DNA of 7,505 nt from SXOA01 sp964444865 (GCA_964444865.1 CAYUJE010000313.1:1-7505), one strand, 5' to 3'. Counted from the stretch's first letter, positions 1 through 7,188 are shown. Numbers and translations are program-made. Notes: generated by a model not told the origin, from the sequence alone.

Positions 1-196
1 GCGTGCTGCGCGCAACACGCGCTCCGTCCGTCTAACGCGCTTTTTCCCGGACAAACGCAGACACGTGCCAAAAGCGCTAGCATGAAAACTTGCGCGTCGG
101 GCTGGTGCAGTGCGCCCACGCGGGGAGGCACCGCCCTGGGGGGGCTAAGCTTGGGAACGAGGTCAATCGAGTGAATTCCCTCGCTAGCGCGTCGGG
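1..196. other. Non-coding region downstream of the desaturase
   Basis: No convincing gene is visible here on either strand. The first 20 bases form a near-perfect palindrome (9 of 10 pairs match; only 6/15 fails) that may continue beyond the left edge. A degenerate piece of the window's main repeat family lies at 92-110 and a fuller copy begins at 173. I see no clear rho-independent terminator for the minus-strand desaturase, because none of the GC-rich stretches is followed by a T run in the right orientation. The region may be repeat debris or the 3' flank of a gene outside the window. Confidence 0.6.
92..110 (+). repeat. Degenerate partial copy of repeat family A
   Basis: The 19 bases match 187-205 at 17 positions, including the trailing GTGCAG. 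They also match the core of the copy at 4919-4934 with one difference. Just upstream, 75-80 reads CGCTAG, as in the copy at 173-202, but 12 extra bases (81-92, if the alignment gap is placed there) separate the two halves. It therefore looks like an interrupted or decayed copy. I judge it a repeat remnant, not a functional site. Confidence 0.5.

Positions 197-202
<6 letters not shown>
173..202 (-). repeat. Repeat family A, copy overlapping the desaturase stop codon
   Basis: Thirty bases match the reverse complement of 4833-4862 with two differences, at 186 and 197. Read on the minus strand it begins CACTAACCCGACGCG. Its first six bases are the last codon (His) and the TAA stop of the desaturase. 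The other copies carry TAG at the same place, so either variant ends a protein in this frame. Short repeats of this kind are, from memory, abundant between genes in planctomycete genomes. The copy number in this genome cannot be judged from one window. Confidence 0.8.
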
Positions 203-1228
<1,026 letters not shown>

Positions 1229-1621
1229 GGTTCCGTGCTTTCAATTTTGAGTTGCCATCCTGGCCCAATTTCGTCAATCCGTTCTGCGAGTCCGATGCCC
1301 GGCATCGGTCTCTCTGCACGGGATTGTAGGAAATATCGGCCGAGCCCTTGTTTCCTGGATGTGTGGCCGGCGTAATAGTTGTGTAATCGGCCCCAAAGCA
1401 TAACGGGCAACGGCATGTAAGTGCTAGAGCAGAAAGTGGTTGCAGCGAGCATAAATACTTGAAGGCCGGCCCGAAAAAGTGATAAAAGTTTTGTTCCAGC
1501 GAGCTGATTGGCCTTGCCAGAAGGGCTCTCAAAGGTCACTTTTCCGGCATTCAGGAATTGCCAGAACCAAAGCCAGGTTATTCGCCCCGAAAAGCCATCC
1601 CCGCGATAGCATGGAATCCCC
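1229..1621. promoter_or_regulatory. Divergent intergenic control region between desaturase and kdsB
   Basis: These 393 bases separate two genes that point away from each other, so promoters for both should be here. On the minus strand TACAAT at 1323-1328 is a possible -10 box for the desaturase, giving a leader of roughly 85-90 bases, but no good -35 partner is seen. I found no convincing promoter for kdsB. A 25-base palindrome at 1288-1312 is listed separately. Open frames that run through this gap lack recognisable protein features and I do not call a gene. A small regulatory RNA cannot be excluded. Confidence 0.5.
1288..1312. promoter_or_regulatory. 25-base palindrome upstream of the desaturase, candidate operator
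   Basis: The two 12-base arms around the central base at 1300 pair at 11 positions; only 1291/1309 (T/T) fails. The inner half-sites are CCGATGCC and GGCATCGG. The site lies 60-84 bases before the desaturase start and just downstream of the possible TACAAT -10 box, a position suited to repression or to a leader hairpin. Desaturase genes in other bacteria are controlled by TetR-type proteins such as DesT binding palindromes; linking this site to such a regulator is my inference. It could instead be a member of another dispersed palindromic repeat. Confidence 0.5.
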
Positions 1622-2437
1622 ATGATCAAGGTGTATTCGCCGGATTCAAAATCGACGGATTCCGCCCGTCTTCTTCGCAGCACCATCGTCATCCCGGCTC
1701 GCCTCGCTTCCACGCGGCTGCCGCGGAAGCTGCTGTTGCGGGAGACGGGAAAGAGCGTGTTGCAGCACACCTACGAATCGGCTGTCCGGGCTCAGCGTCC
1801 CACTGGCATTTGCGTGGCGGCGGACTGCGAGGAAATCGCCGCGGAAGTCCGGGCTTTTGGCGGGAATGTGCAACTGACCGACCCCGCCTGTGCCAGTGGC
1901 ACCGACCGCGTGGCTGAAGTCGCCCGCCAGCTTACCGACGTGGACGTACTGGTCAACGTCCAGGGCGATGAGCCGGAAATCTCCGCCGCCGCCATCGATC
2001 TGGCGGTGCAGCTTTTGGAGCAGAATCCGGGCGCTGTCATGAGCACGCTCGCCACACCCCTCCGCACCAAAGAGCAGCTTTTCGACCCCTCCTGCGTGAA
2101 GGTCGTATTCGATCAAGCCGGCCGAGCCATTTACTTCAGCCGGGCCCCGATTCCCTATCCGCGGAACTGGGAAGACTCGCTCCTCACCGCGAATCCGCCG
2201 GTCTTTCATCAGCACATCGGGCTCTATGCCTATCGCCGCGACTTTCTGCTTAGCCTGGCCACCATACCCCGGGCACCCCTCGAACAAGTCGAAAATCTGG
2301 AACAATTGCGGGTGCTGCATGCCGGCCAAACGATTCTGGTCGGCGTCGTTGACGAGCCGACCATCGGCATCGACACCCCCGCCGACTACGCCGCCTTCGT
2401 CAGCCGAAGTCGTAGCCACACGCGGCCTCGCGTGTAG
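1622..2437 (+). CDS. kdsB: 3-deoxy-manno-octulosonate cytidylyltransferase (CMP-KDO synthetase)
   Basis: KdsB transfers CMP from CTP to KDO, making the activated sugar that KDO transferase adds to lipid A in LPS assembly; the enzyme is cytoplasmic. The 271-residue protein follows E. coli KdsB (about 248) throughout: the nucleotide-binding IPARLASTRLPRK at 24-36, ASGTDRVAEV at 91-100, the Mg-binding VNVQGDEP at 111-118, YFSRAPIP at 171-178, HIGLYAYR at 198-205, PLEQVENLEQLR at 219-230 and GIDTPADY at 249-256. The extra length is about 20 residues at the N terminus and about 8 at the C terminus. The ATG at 1622 or the GTG at 1631 are the only nearby starts before the conserved core; only a weak GGA precedes the ATG. 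The final SHTRPRV and stop lie inside an inverted repeat. No other KDO or LPS gene is present here. Confidence 0.96.
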   Translation: MIKVYSPDSKSTDSARLLRSTIVIPARLASTRLPRKLLLRETGKSVLQHTYESAVRAQRPTGICVAADCEEIAAEVRAFGGNVQLTDPACASGTDRVAEVARQLTDVDVLVNVQGDEPEISAAAIDLAVQLLEQNPGAVMSTLATPLRTKEQLFDPSCVKVVFDQAGRAIYFSRAPIPYPRNWEDSLLTANPPVFHQHIGLYAYRRDFLLSLATIPRAPLEQVENLEQLRVLHAGQTILVGVVDEPTIGIDTPADYAAFVSRSRSHTRPRV

Positions 2438-2498
2438 GCTTATTGCGATCATCTCCCCCCAACCCAAAAGCAAGCACGCGAGGCCGCGTGCGGCTACG
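2411..2498. repeat. Repeat family B, inverted pair overlapping the end of kdsB
   Basis: A 31-base arm at 2411-2441 is matched in reverse complement by 2468-2498 with four differences, leaving a 26-base loop. The shared 16-base core, CACGCGGCCTCGCGTG, is itself a small hairpin: CACGCG pairs with CGCGTG around GCCT. The left arm contains the last codons and TAG stop of kdsB (2435-2437). A transcript could fold into a long cruciform-like hairpin, which might act as a 3' stabiliser or weak terminator, but there is no T run. Sequence and placement resemble the GTAGCCGCACGCGGC-type repeats that I associate with planctomycete genomes. Confidence 0.85.
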
Positions 2499-2567
2499 TC
2501 ATTCTTCGAAAACAGCCCATTTTCGCATTGCCTACGCCATTTGTTCGCGAGTAGACTCCCGGCCCGG

Positions 2568-2573
2568 TATAAT
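2568..2573 (+). promoter_or_regulatory. Consensus -10 box (TATAAT) close to the C25 peptidase start
   Basis: A perfect TATAAT lies 13 bases before the ATG at 2587, so transcription would begin only about 6-8 bases before the start codon. That predicts a very short leader with no room for a proper ribosome binding site, and none is seen. The -35 region is poor: TTGTTC at 2541-2546 is 21 bases away, too far for a standard spacer. The match may be chance, but its position in a gap after a repeat makes it plausible. Confidence 0.5.
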
Positions 2574-2586
2574 CCCGTAGAGCAAA

Positions 2587-4239
2587 ATGAGGCTTGCCGT
2601 GCCGACGCTGATTTTTCTACTGACGCTTTTCGCCGCGGAAGCGGAACCCGCAGACACCATCGTGGTCTGCCCCAAGGAATTCGTCCCCGCGCTTAATCCG
2701 CTGCTAGCTCATCGCCATGCGCAGGGACATCGGTTTCTCTATGTGCCGAATACCTGGTCGGCGGACGAAATTCGCAAGTCCATTCGCACGTCCGCCAAGA
2801 GTGGCAAGCTGAAGGCGGTGTTGCTGGTGGGGGATGCCGAACCGTCAGCTGAAGGGGATCCTACTGTCCGGGTACGCTGCGTGCCGACGCATCGGGCGGT
2901 GGCCAAGGTGAATGTCAAGTTTGGCTCGGAGCCGGAAATTGGCACCGACAACTGGTATGCCGACCTGGACGACGACGAAGTTCCCGATCTGGCCATCGGC
3001 CGGCTCCCCGCGGATAACCCCAAGGAACTGACTCGCATCGTCGACAAAATCTTGGCTTATGAAAAGACACAGAACCACGGCCTCTGGCGGCAGCGGGTGA
3101 ACTTCGTGGCCGGCGTCGGCGGCTTTGGCGGTGTACTCGACGGGGCGATTGAAGCCTCGACCAAAAAACTGCTCACCGACGGCATTCCCCCCGCCTATCA
3201 GACCAACATGACCTTCGGCAGTTGGCGGAGTGCCTACTGCCCCGACCCCCGCCGCTTTCACGAAACGGCCGTCGCCCGCCACAACGAGGGTTGTCTCTTT
3301 TGGGTCTACATCGGCCATGGCCATCCCACCGGCCTCGACCGAGTGCAGGTCCCCGGCTCTCAGTTTCACATCTTCGGCTGCGACGACTGCGGCAAGCTGC
3401 AGGCGGAAAACGGCAGCCCCATCGCCATCATGCTCGCCTGCTACACAGCCGCGTTCGACCGCGGCAACGACTGCCTGGCGGAGGAGATGCTCCGCACCCC
3501 CGGCGGCCCGGTCGCCGTCTACGGCGGCTCGCGGATCACCATGCCCTACGGAATGGCCGTGATGAGTTCGGAAATGCTGGACGAGTATTTCAAAAACAAG
3601 CCCGCCACCATCGGCGAAGCAATCCTGCACGCCAAGCGGAACATGGTGATGGTGCTCGACGAGAAGACGCTTCCCCAGCGCCCCAACCGCATCCTGCTCG
3701 ACGCCATGGCCAGCATCCTCAGCCCCGCCCGGGCGATGCTCGCCCAGGAGCGGCAAGAACACGTCCACCTGTTCAACCTGATTGGGGATCCCAACCTCAA
3801 ACTCGCCTATCCCCAGGAAGTGACGCTGGAGCTGCAAGGAGAACCAACGCCGGGTGGCAAATTGGAATTGACCGCCGAATCCCCCATCTCCGGTAACGTC
3901 ATCCTTGAACTGCTGGCCCGGCGCGACATTCCCAAAACCAACGTCCCTCTCCGCGACCATTTCGACCCTTCCAACGCCGGCCTCGCCAAATGGCAAGCGG
4001 TCTATGAGCAGGCCAACGACCAGGTCTGGGTCCGCAAAGTCCTGGAGGTCCAGGTCAAAGGGGAAGGAAACGCCAAGTTCACCGAACAACTGGAAATTCC
4101 CACCGAAGCCCGCGGCCCTGCCCACGTCCGCATCTTCATCGAAGGCCCCGAAGGTCACGCCGTCGGCATCGCGAATATCAACATCAAGCGGGTGGAGAAG
4201 GCTGAGCCGATGGCCAATCGGGCGGAGCCGATGAAATAG
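2587..4239 (+). CDS. Secreted gingipain-like cysteine peptidase (family C25)
   Basis: The 550-residue protein starts with a signal peptide (residues 1 to about 19, cleavage likely after AEA). The C25 fold follows: VLLVGDAEP at 78-86, then the hallmark segment DNWYADLDDDEVPDLAIGRL at 121-140. The catalytic His is H244 in IGHGH and the nucleophile is C285 in LACYTAAF, followed by DCLAEEML and GGPVAVYGGS, as in gingipains. NLIGDPNLKL at 397-406 closes the catalytic domain. Residues about 409-534 look like an Ig-type beta sandwich. There is no long propeptide between the signal and the catalytic domain, and no obvious type IX sorting domain. The tail repeats seven residues (AEPMANR then AEPM). 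Specificity is unknown; Arg/Lys cleavage cannot be assumed. The likely location is the periplasm or outside the cell. It stands alone between two inverted repeats with its own possible promoter. Confidence 0.88.
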   Translation: MRLAVPTLIFLLTLFAAEAEPADTIVVCPKEFVPALNPLLAHRHAQGHRFLYVPNTWSADEIRKSIRTSAKSGKLKAVLLVGDAEPSAEGDPTVRVRCVPTHRAVAKVNVKFGSEPEIGTDNWYADLDDDEVPDLAIGRLPADNPKELTRIVDKILAYEKTQNHGLWRQRVNFVAGVGGFGGVLDGAIEASTKKLLTDGIPPAYQTNMTFGSWRSAYCPDPRRFHETAVARHNEGCLFWVYIGHGHPTGLDRVQVPGSQFHIFGCDDCGKLQAENGSPIAIMLACYTAAFDRGNDCLAEEMLRTPGGPVAVYGGSRITMPYGMAVMSSEMLDEYFKNKPATIGEAILHAKRNMVMVLDEKTLPQRPNRILLDAMASILSPARAMLAQERQEHVHLFNLIGDPNLKLAYPQEVTLELQGEPTPGGKLELTAESPISGNVILELLARRDIPKTNVPLRDHFDPSNAGLAKWQAVYEQANDQVWVRKVLEVQVKGEGNAKFTEQLEIPTEARGPAHVRIFIEGPEGHAVGIANINIKRVEKAEPMANRAEPMK

Positions 4240-4262
4240 GGGGCGACGCTCGAACGGAAGTC

Positions 4263-4351
4263 GTCCACAGATTTCACGGATTGACGCAGATTGAAATCCA
4301 GCAACTGCCAGCCTGATCAAAAATCTGCTTGCATCTGCGAAATCCGTGGAC
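4263..4351. repeat. Repeat family C, inverted pair after the C25 peptidase
   Basis: A 30-base arm at 4263-4292 (starting GTCCACAGATTTCACGGATT) matches the reverse complement of 4322-4351 at 23 of 30 positions, with a 29-base loop. Matching blocks include GTCCAC, GATTTC and GCAGATT. The pair begins 24 bases after the peptidase stop and ends 55 bases before the next gene. It is more diverged than the other pairs and unrelated to them in sequence. CCACAGATTTCACGGATT-type repeats are, from memory, widespread across several bacterial phyla. It might act as a 3' hairpin or terminator. Confidence 0.8.
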
Positions 4352-4395
4352 TCTGCCGCTTCGTCTTATTTCCGAGGCTGATCTCGTCCCCTGGC

Positions 4396-4400
4396 AGGAG
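4396..4400 (+). promoter_or_regulatory. Strong Shine-Dalgarno (AGGAG) that fixes the start of the small secreted protein
   Basis: AGGAG sits six bases before the ATG at 4407. The same frame is open back to an ATG at 4329, but that upstream stretch lies in the repeat and would place 26 non-signal residues before a clean signal peptide. The ribosome site therefore selects 4407. It is the only clear Shine-Dalgarno among the genes in this window. Confidence 0.8.
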
Positions 4401-4406
4401 ATTCCC

Positions 4407-4814
4407 ATGAAATCGCTCGTCATTCCGGCCGCTGTGGTGCTCGTGATTGGTTTGGTCCAGTCGGTTGGTGCCGAGCCTCCCATGAAAGGGCCGGGGAAAG
4501 AAGTGGCGGCACTGGAAAAGAAGCTGCTGGGGGATTGGCAAGGGTATGAAGGGTGCTCGGGAACATATGTTTTCCGGGGAAACGGCACCTATAAGCTCAC
4601 CGGTTTCGGCCCTGGGGGAGATGCTACGGCAGGAACTTGGAAGGTCCAGTGGGATGCCCTTCCCCCCACTCTGGTTCTGACCTGCAAGGAGTCGGAACTC
4701 GACGAGGAAATCGGCAAGGATACTAGACTGAAGCTGCTGGAACTGGATGATGCGATCCTCACGCTCGAGTATGAGCACAAGACGGTCCTTCACTACGCTC
4801 ATCCGAAGAAGTAG
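4407..4814 (+). CDS. Small secreted protein, possibly lipocalin-like, unknown function
   Basis: This 135-residue protein has a signal peptide (MKSLVIPAAVVLVIGLVQSVGA, cleavage near residue 22), leaving about 113 exported residues. After a short helix-like segment (KEVAALEKKL, 31-40) comes LLGDWQGYEGCSGTYVFRGN at 40-59, then a run of alternating strands: GTYKLTGF, AGTWKVQW, TLVLTC, AILTLEYE and KTVLHYAH. The pattern of a GxW near the start, a 'GTY' strand and a 'GTW' strand resembles small lipocalin-like or TIGR03067-type domains found in planctomycetes, which have no established function. Cysteines at 50 and 93 could form a disulfide. It follows the C25 peptidase by 167 bases but has its own ribosome site and a repeat in between, so shared transcription is uncertain. 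I cannot assign a ligand or partner. Confidence 0.75.
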   Translation: MKSLVIPAAVVLVIGLVQSVGAEPPMKGPGKEVAALEKKLLGDWQGYEGCSGTYVFRGNGTYKLTGFGPGGDATAGTWKVQWDALPPTLVLTCKESELDEEIGKDTRLKLLELDDAILTLEYEHKTVLHYAHPKK

Positions 4815-4832
4815 TGCGCGGCGGTGTTCCGT

Positions 4833-4934
4833 CACTAGCCCGACGCGCCAGCGAGGGAATTCCACGCAGCACCCCAAAAAAACGGCTCTTTCCGCTCCCC
4901 TGCGATCAACCCTCGCTGGCGCGTCGGGCTAGTG
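4833..4934. repeat. Repeat family A, perfect 25-base inverted pair
   Basis: The arm at 4833-4857 (starting CACTAGCCCGACGCGCCAGC) is an exact reverse complement of 4910-4934, with a 52-base loop at 4858-4909. The left arm extends by GGAATTC-like sequence shared with the copy at 173-202; the right arm does not. Translated, the left arm reads TSPTRQRGNS. The pair starts 18 bases after the stop of the small secreted protein and ends 85 bases before the PPC gene. Perfect identity of the arms suggests recent arrival or continuing correction. A 25-bp stem could act as a 3' end or structural element, but there is no T run after it. Confidence 0.9.
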
Positions 4935-4969
4935 TTGTCCCAAATGTGGCAATGGCCCGGAGGGTGCGG

Positions 4970-4975
4970 TAGAAT
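4970..4975 (+). promoter_or_regulatory. Possible -10 box (TAGAAT) before the PPC-domain gene
   Basis: TAGAAT lies 44 bases before the ATG at 5020 and just after the family A inverted pair. A poor -35 match, TGGCAA at 4947-4952, sits 17 bases upstream (three of six consensus bases). The surrounding GGCCCGG...CGGTAGAATGAGG resembles the GGCCCGGTATAAT before the C25 gene, which slightly raises the chance that both are real promoters. Confidence 0.4.
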
Positions 4976-5019
4976 GAGGGTCCCGCCTCCGAGCCAGACC
5001 CCTTTTTCAATGGGCTTCT

Positions 5020-7116
5020 ATGCAGCGCTGCATCCAATCTCTCTGCCTGACGCTGGGATTCTTCTCGGCCACCGCCACCTTCGCCCAGTCCTCTTATCCC
5101 ATGCTGATGAGCGTGAAGCCCATCGCCGTGGAGGTGGGGAAGGAATCGACGGTCACATTCCATTCCCGCTACACGATGCTTCACGCATATCAGGTGCTGG
5201 TCACCGGTAGCGGCGTAGCGGCTGAGGTACAGCCGCCGATGCTCAAGCCGGAAGAAGAGGCAAAGAAGCCGGAGCTGACGAAGATGGAAGTGAAGTTCAC
5301 GGTGGCGGCGGATGCACTGCCGGGGGTGCGAGATGTGCGCATTGTGACGCCGACGGGGGTGAGCACCGTGGGGCAGGTCGTGATTGTCCGCGACCCCGTC
5401 ATTGTCGAGACGCCGAATAACGATAAGCCGGAGCAAGCGCAGGTCGTGCAGTTGCCGGCCACGCTCTGCGGCGCGATTGAGAAGGCGGAGGATATCGACT
5501 ACTTCAAGTTCCATGCGGAGGCGGGGCAGTCTTTCTCCTTCCACGTCCGCTGCGGGCGGCTGGAGGACCGGATTCACGATTTGCAAAACCACGGGGATCC
5601 GATTCTGACCATCCGGAGCGCAGCTGGCGGCGTGGTGGCCATGAGCGACAACTATTTCTTCGCCGATCCATTCCTCAGCCAGACGTTTGCCGAGGCGGGG
5701 GATTACCTGCTGGAGATCCGGGATGTCCGCTATGAGGGGAATCAGTACTGGGAATACTGCGTGGAAGTGAGCAGCCGTCCGTTCGTGGAAAGCATCTTTC
5801 CCCTGGCGGTCCGCCGCGGCGAGCCGCAGTCCCTCGCGCTCGTCGGTAATCAGCTGGGCGATTTGACGACGGCTCAGATGACGCTTCCCGCGGACATGCC
5901 ACTGGGAAATAGCCAGATTCGTCTGCCGCTAGGTGCGGAGCTTTCTAATCCGGTCCCCGCGCTGGTGACCGATTTGCCCGTGATTGCCGAAGCGACACCC
6001 GAGAACAACACGTTCGACAAGGCTCAGCCGGTTGTCCTGCCCGCGGCCATTTGCGGACGGATGGAAGCGGAAGCGGACGCCGATTGTTATGTCTTTGAAG
6101 CTAAAAAGGGGGAGACCTACTCGTTTGAAGTCGTCGCCCGCCGTTTGCAGTCGGGGCTCGATTCGTACCTTCGGCTCCTCGATGCGAAGGGGCAGCAGCT
6201 CGCTGTGAATGACGATCTCCGCCGCGGCATACGGGGCTCAGCCGATTCGTTCATCGAACACTGGGCCGCGCCGGCAGATGGCAATTACATCCTGGAAATC
6301 CGGGACATCCACCTCCGGGGCGGGCCGCAATTCCCCTATGTCCTGGAAGCGACCCGCAGCCAGCCCCGTTTTGACCTGTTCATCGACACGGACAAGACCC
6401 AGGTCATGCCCGGCGGAGCCGCCGCCATTTTTGTGCGGGCGATCCGCAAGAACGGCTTCACGGGTGAGGTGCAACTGGAGATTGAGGATTTGCCTGCCGG
6501 GATCACGGCGACCTGCGGCAAAATTCTGGCGAGCGGCCTGGATGGCTGCATCGTGCTAGAGGCTCAGGCCGAAGCCCGTCCCACCGCGGGGAACATCGTT
6601 GTCCGCGGCAAGGCAACTCACGCGATGGCGGACAATCAAGTGTTGCCGATTTCGGAAACGGCTATTCCCTATCAGGAAATCTACAACCCCGGCGGCGGGC
6701 GGAACCACTTCTTTGTCGATACGCACGCCGTCTGCTTGCTCGGCAGTGGGGACATTAAAGGGGTTAAGCTGAGCGACTATGACATTTCGTTGAAGCCGGG
6801 GGAGTCGAAGAAAATCGCCGTCACCATCGAGCGCAATCCGGGCTATGACAAGAACGTCACGCTCGACATGCTGTTCCAGCATCTCGGCCAGGTCTATGGC
6901 AATTCGCTCCCCAAGGGAGTGACGCTCGACGACAAGGACGTGAAATCCTTGCTCTCCGGCAGCGACAGCCAGGGGCACCTCACGCTCAAATGCGCCGCCG
7001 ACGCGCCGCCCTGCGATCCCCAGGTTACCTGCGTCATGGCCAACGTCTCCCTCAACTTCGTGATGAAGGCGACTTACGCTAGCCAGCCGGTGCGGATCAC
7101 GGTCGCCAAGCCCTAA
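5020..7116 (+). CDS. Secreted protein with two Ig-PPC modules
   Basis: The 698-residue protein has a signal peptide ending near TFA/QS at residue 22-23. Domain order: an Ig-like domain at about 26-126 ending in PGVRDVRIVTPTGVSTVG; PPC domain 1 at about 130-250 (DIDYFKFHAEAGQSFSF, GDYLLEIRDVRY); a second IPT/Ig-like domain at about 254-318 (RRGEPQSLALVGNQLG); PPC domain 2 at about 326-445 (DADCYVFEAKKGETYSF, GNYILEIRDIHL); an Ig-like domain at about 450-545; and a cysteine-containing C-terminal domain at about 580-698. The two PPC domains clearly derive from a duplication. No protease, hydrolase or heme-binding motif is visible. PPC domains are known from secreted peptidases, where they are often removed or aid folding or binding; here a surface or adhesion role is only a guess. 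The ATG at 5020 is chosen by the signal peptide; there is no Shine-Dalgarno. Confidence 0.85.
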   Translation: MQRCIQSLCLTLGFFSATATFAQSSYPMLMSVKPIAVEVGKESTVTFHSRYTMLHAYQVLVTGSGVAAEVQPPMLKPEEEAKKPELTKMEVKFTVAADALPGVRDVRIVTPTGVSTVGQVVIVRDPVIVETPNNDKPEQAQVVQLPATLCGAIEKAEDIDYFKFHAEAGQSFSFHVRCGRLEDRIHDLQNHGDPILTIRSAAGGVVAMSDNYFFADPFLSQTFAEAGDYLLEIRDVRYEGNQYWEYCVEVSSRPFVESIFPLAVRRGEPQSLALVGNQLGDLTTAQMTLPADMPLGNSQIRLPLGAELSNPVPALVTDLPVIAEATPENNTFDKAQPVVLPAAICGRMEAEADADCYVFEAKKGETYSFEVVARRLQSGLDSYLRLLDAKGQQLAVNDDLRRGIRGSADSFIEHWAAPADGNYILEIRDIHLRGGPQFPYVLEATRSQPRFDLFIDTDKTQVMPGGAAAIFVRAIRKNGFTGEVQLEIEDLPAGITATCGKILASGLDGCIVLEAQAEARPTAGNIVVRGKATHAMADNQVLPISETAIPYQEIYNPGGGRNHFFVDTHAVCLLGSGDIKGVKLSDYDISLKPGESKKIAVTIERNPGYDKNVTLDMLFQHLGQVYGNSLPKGVTLDDKDVKSLLSGSDSQGHLTLKCAADAPPCDPQVTCVMANVSLNFVMKATYASQPVRITVAKP

Positions 7117-7188
7117 CGAACTTCGCCCGTGCGGCCTCCTGGAAAAATTTCCCCGGCTTGATTACGCTCCATTCTGGCCTCGACCCCA

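Noticed and set aside
1611..1625. A four-residue frame whose stop overlaps the kdsB ATG (ATGA), as in translational coupling
   Set aside because: It is too short to give any coding evidence and is easily a chance arrangement.
1646..2473. A 275-codon minus-strand frame over kdsB
   Set aside because: It overlaps a well-conserved kdsB on the other strand and shows no recognisable motif; its start lies in the family B repeat region.
2845..4320. A 491-codon open frame on the minus strand across the C25 peptidase gene
   Set aside because: It is a GC-driven antisense shadow: rich in Val, Gly, Asp and His with no domain or signal, starting inside the family C repeat, and opposite a gene with clear catalytic motifs.
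4329..4406. An upstream ATG extension of the small secreted protein
   Set aside because: The extra 26 codons overlap the family C repeat and would sit ahead of a clear signal peptide; AGGAG at 4396-4400 points to the ATG at 4407.
4747..4932. A 61-codon frame containing SPTRQRG, like many annotated hypothetical proteins
   Set aside because: The sequence is the translation of the family A repeat fused to the out-of-frame end of the small protein gene. I treat it as a repeat, not a gene.
2411..4934. The repeated arms considered as a CRISPR array
   Set aside because: The arms are inverted, belong to three different families, and have no regular spacing or series of spacers.
4833..4934. The inverted pair considered as terminal repeats of a small insertion sequence
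   Set aside because: The 52-base interior cannot encode a transposase. A non-autonomous element remains possible but no target duplication is visible next to the arms.
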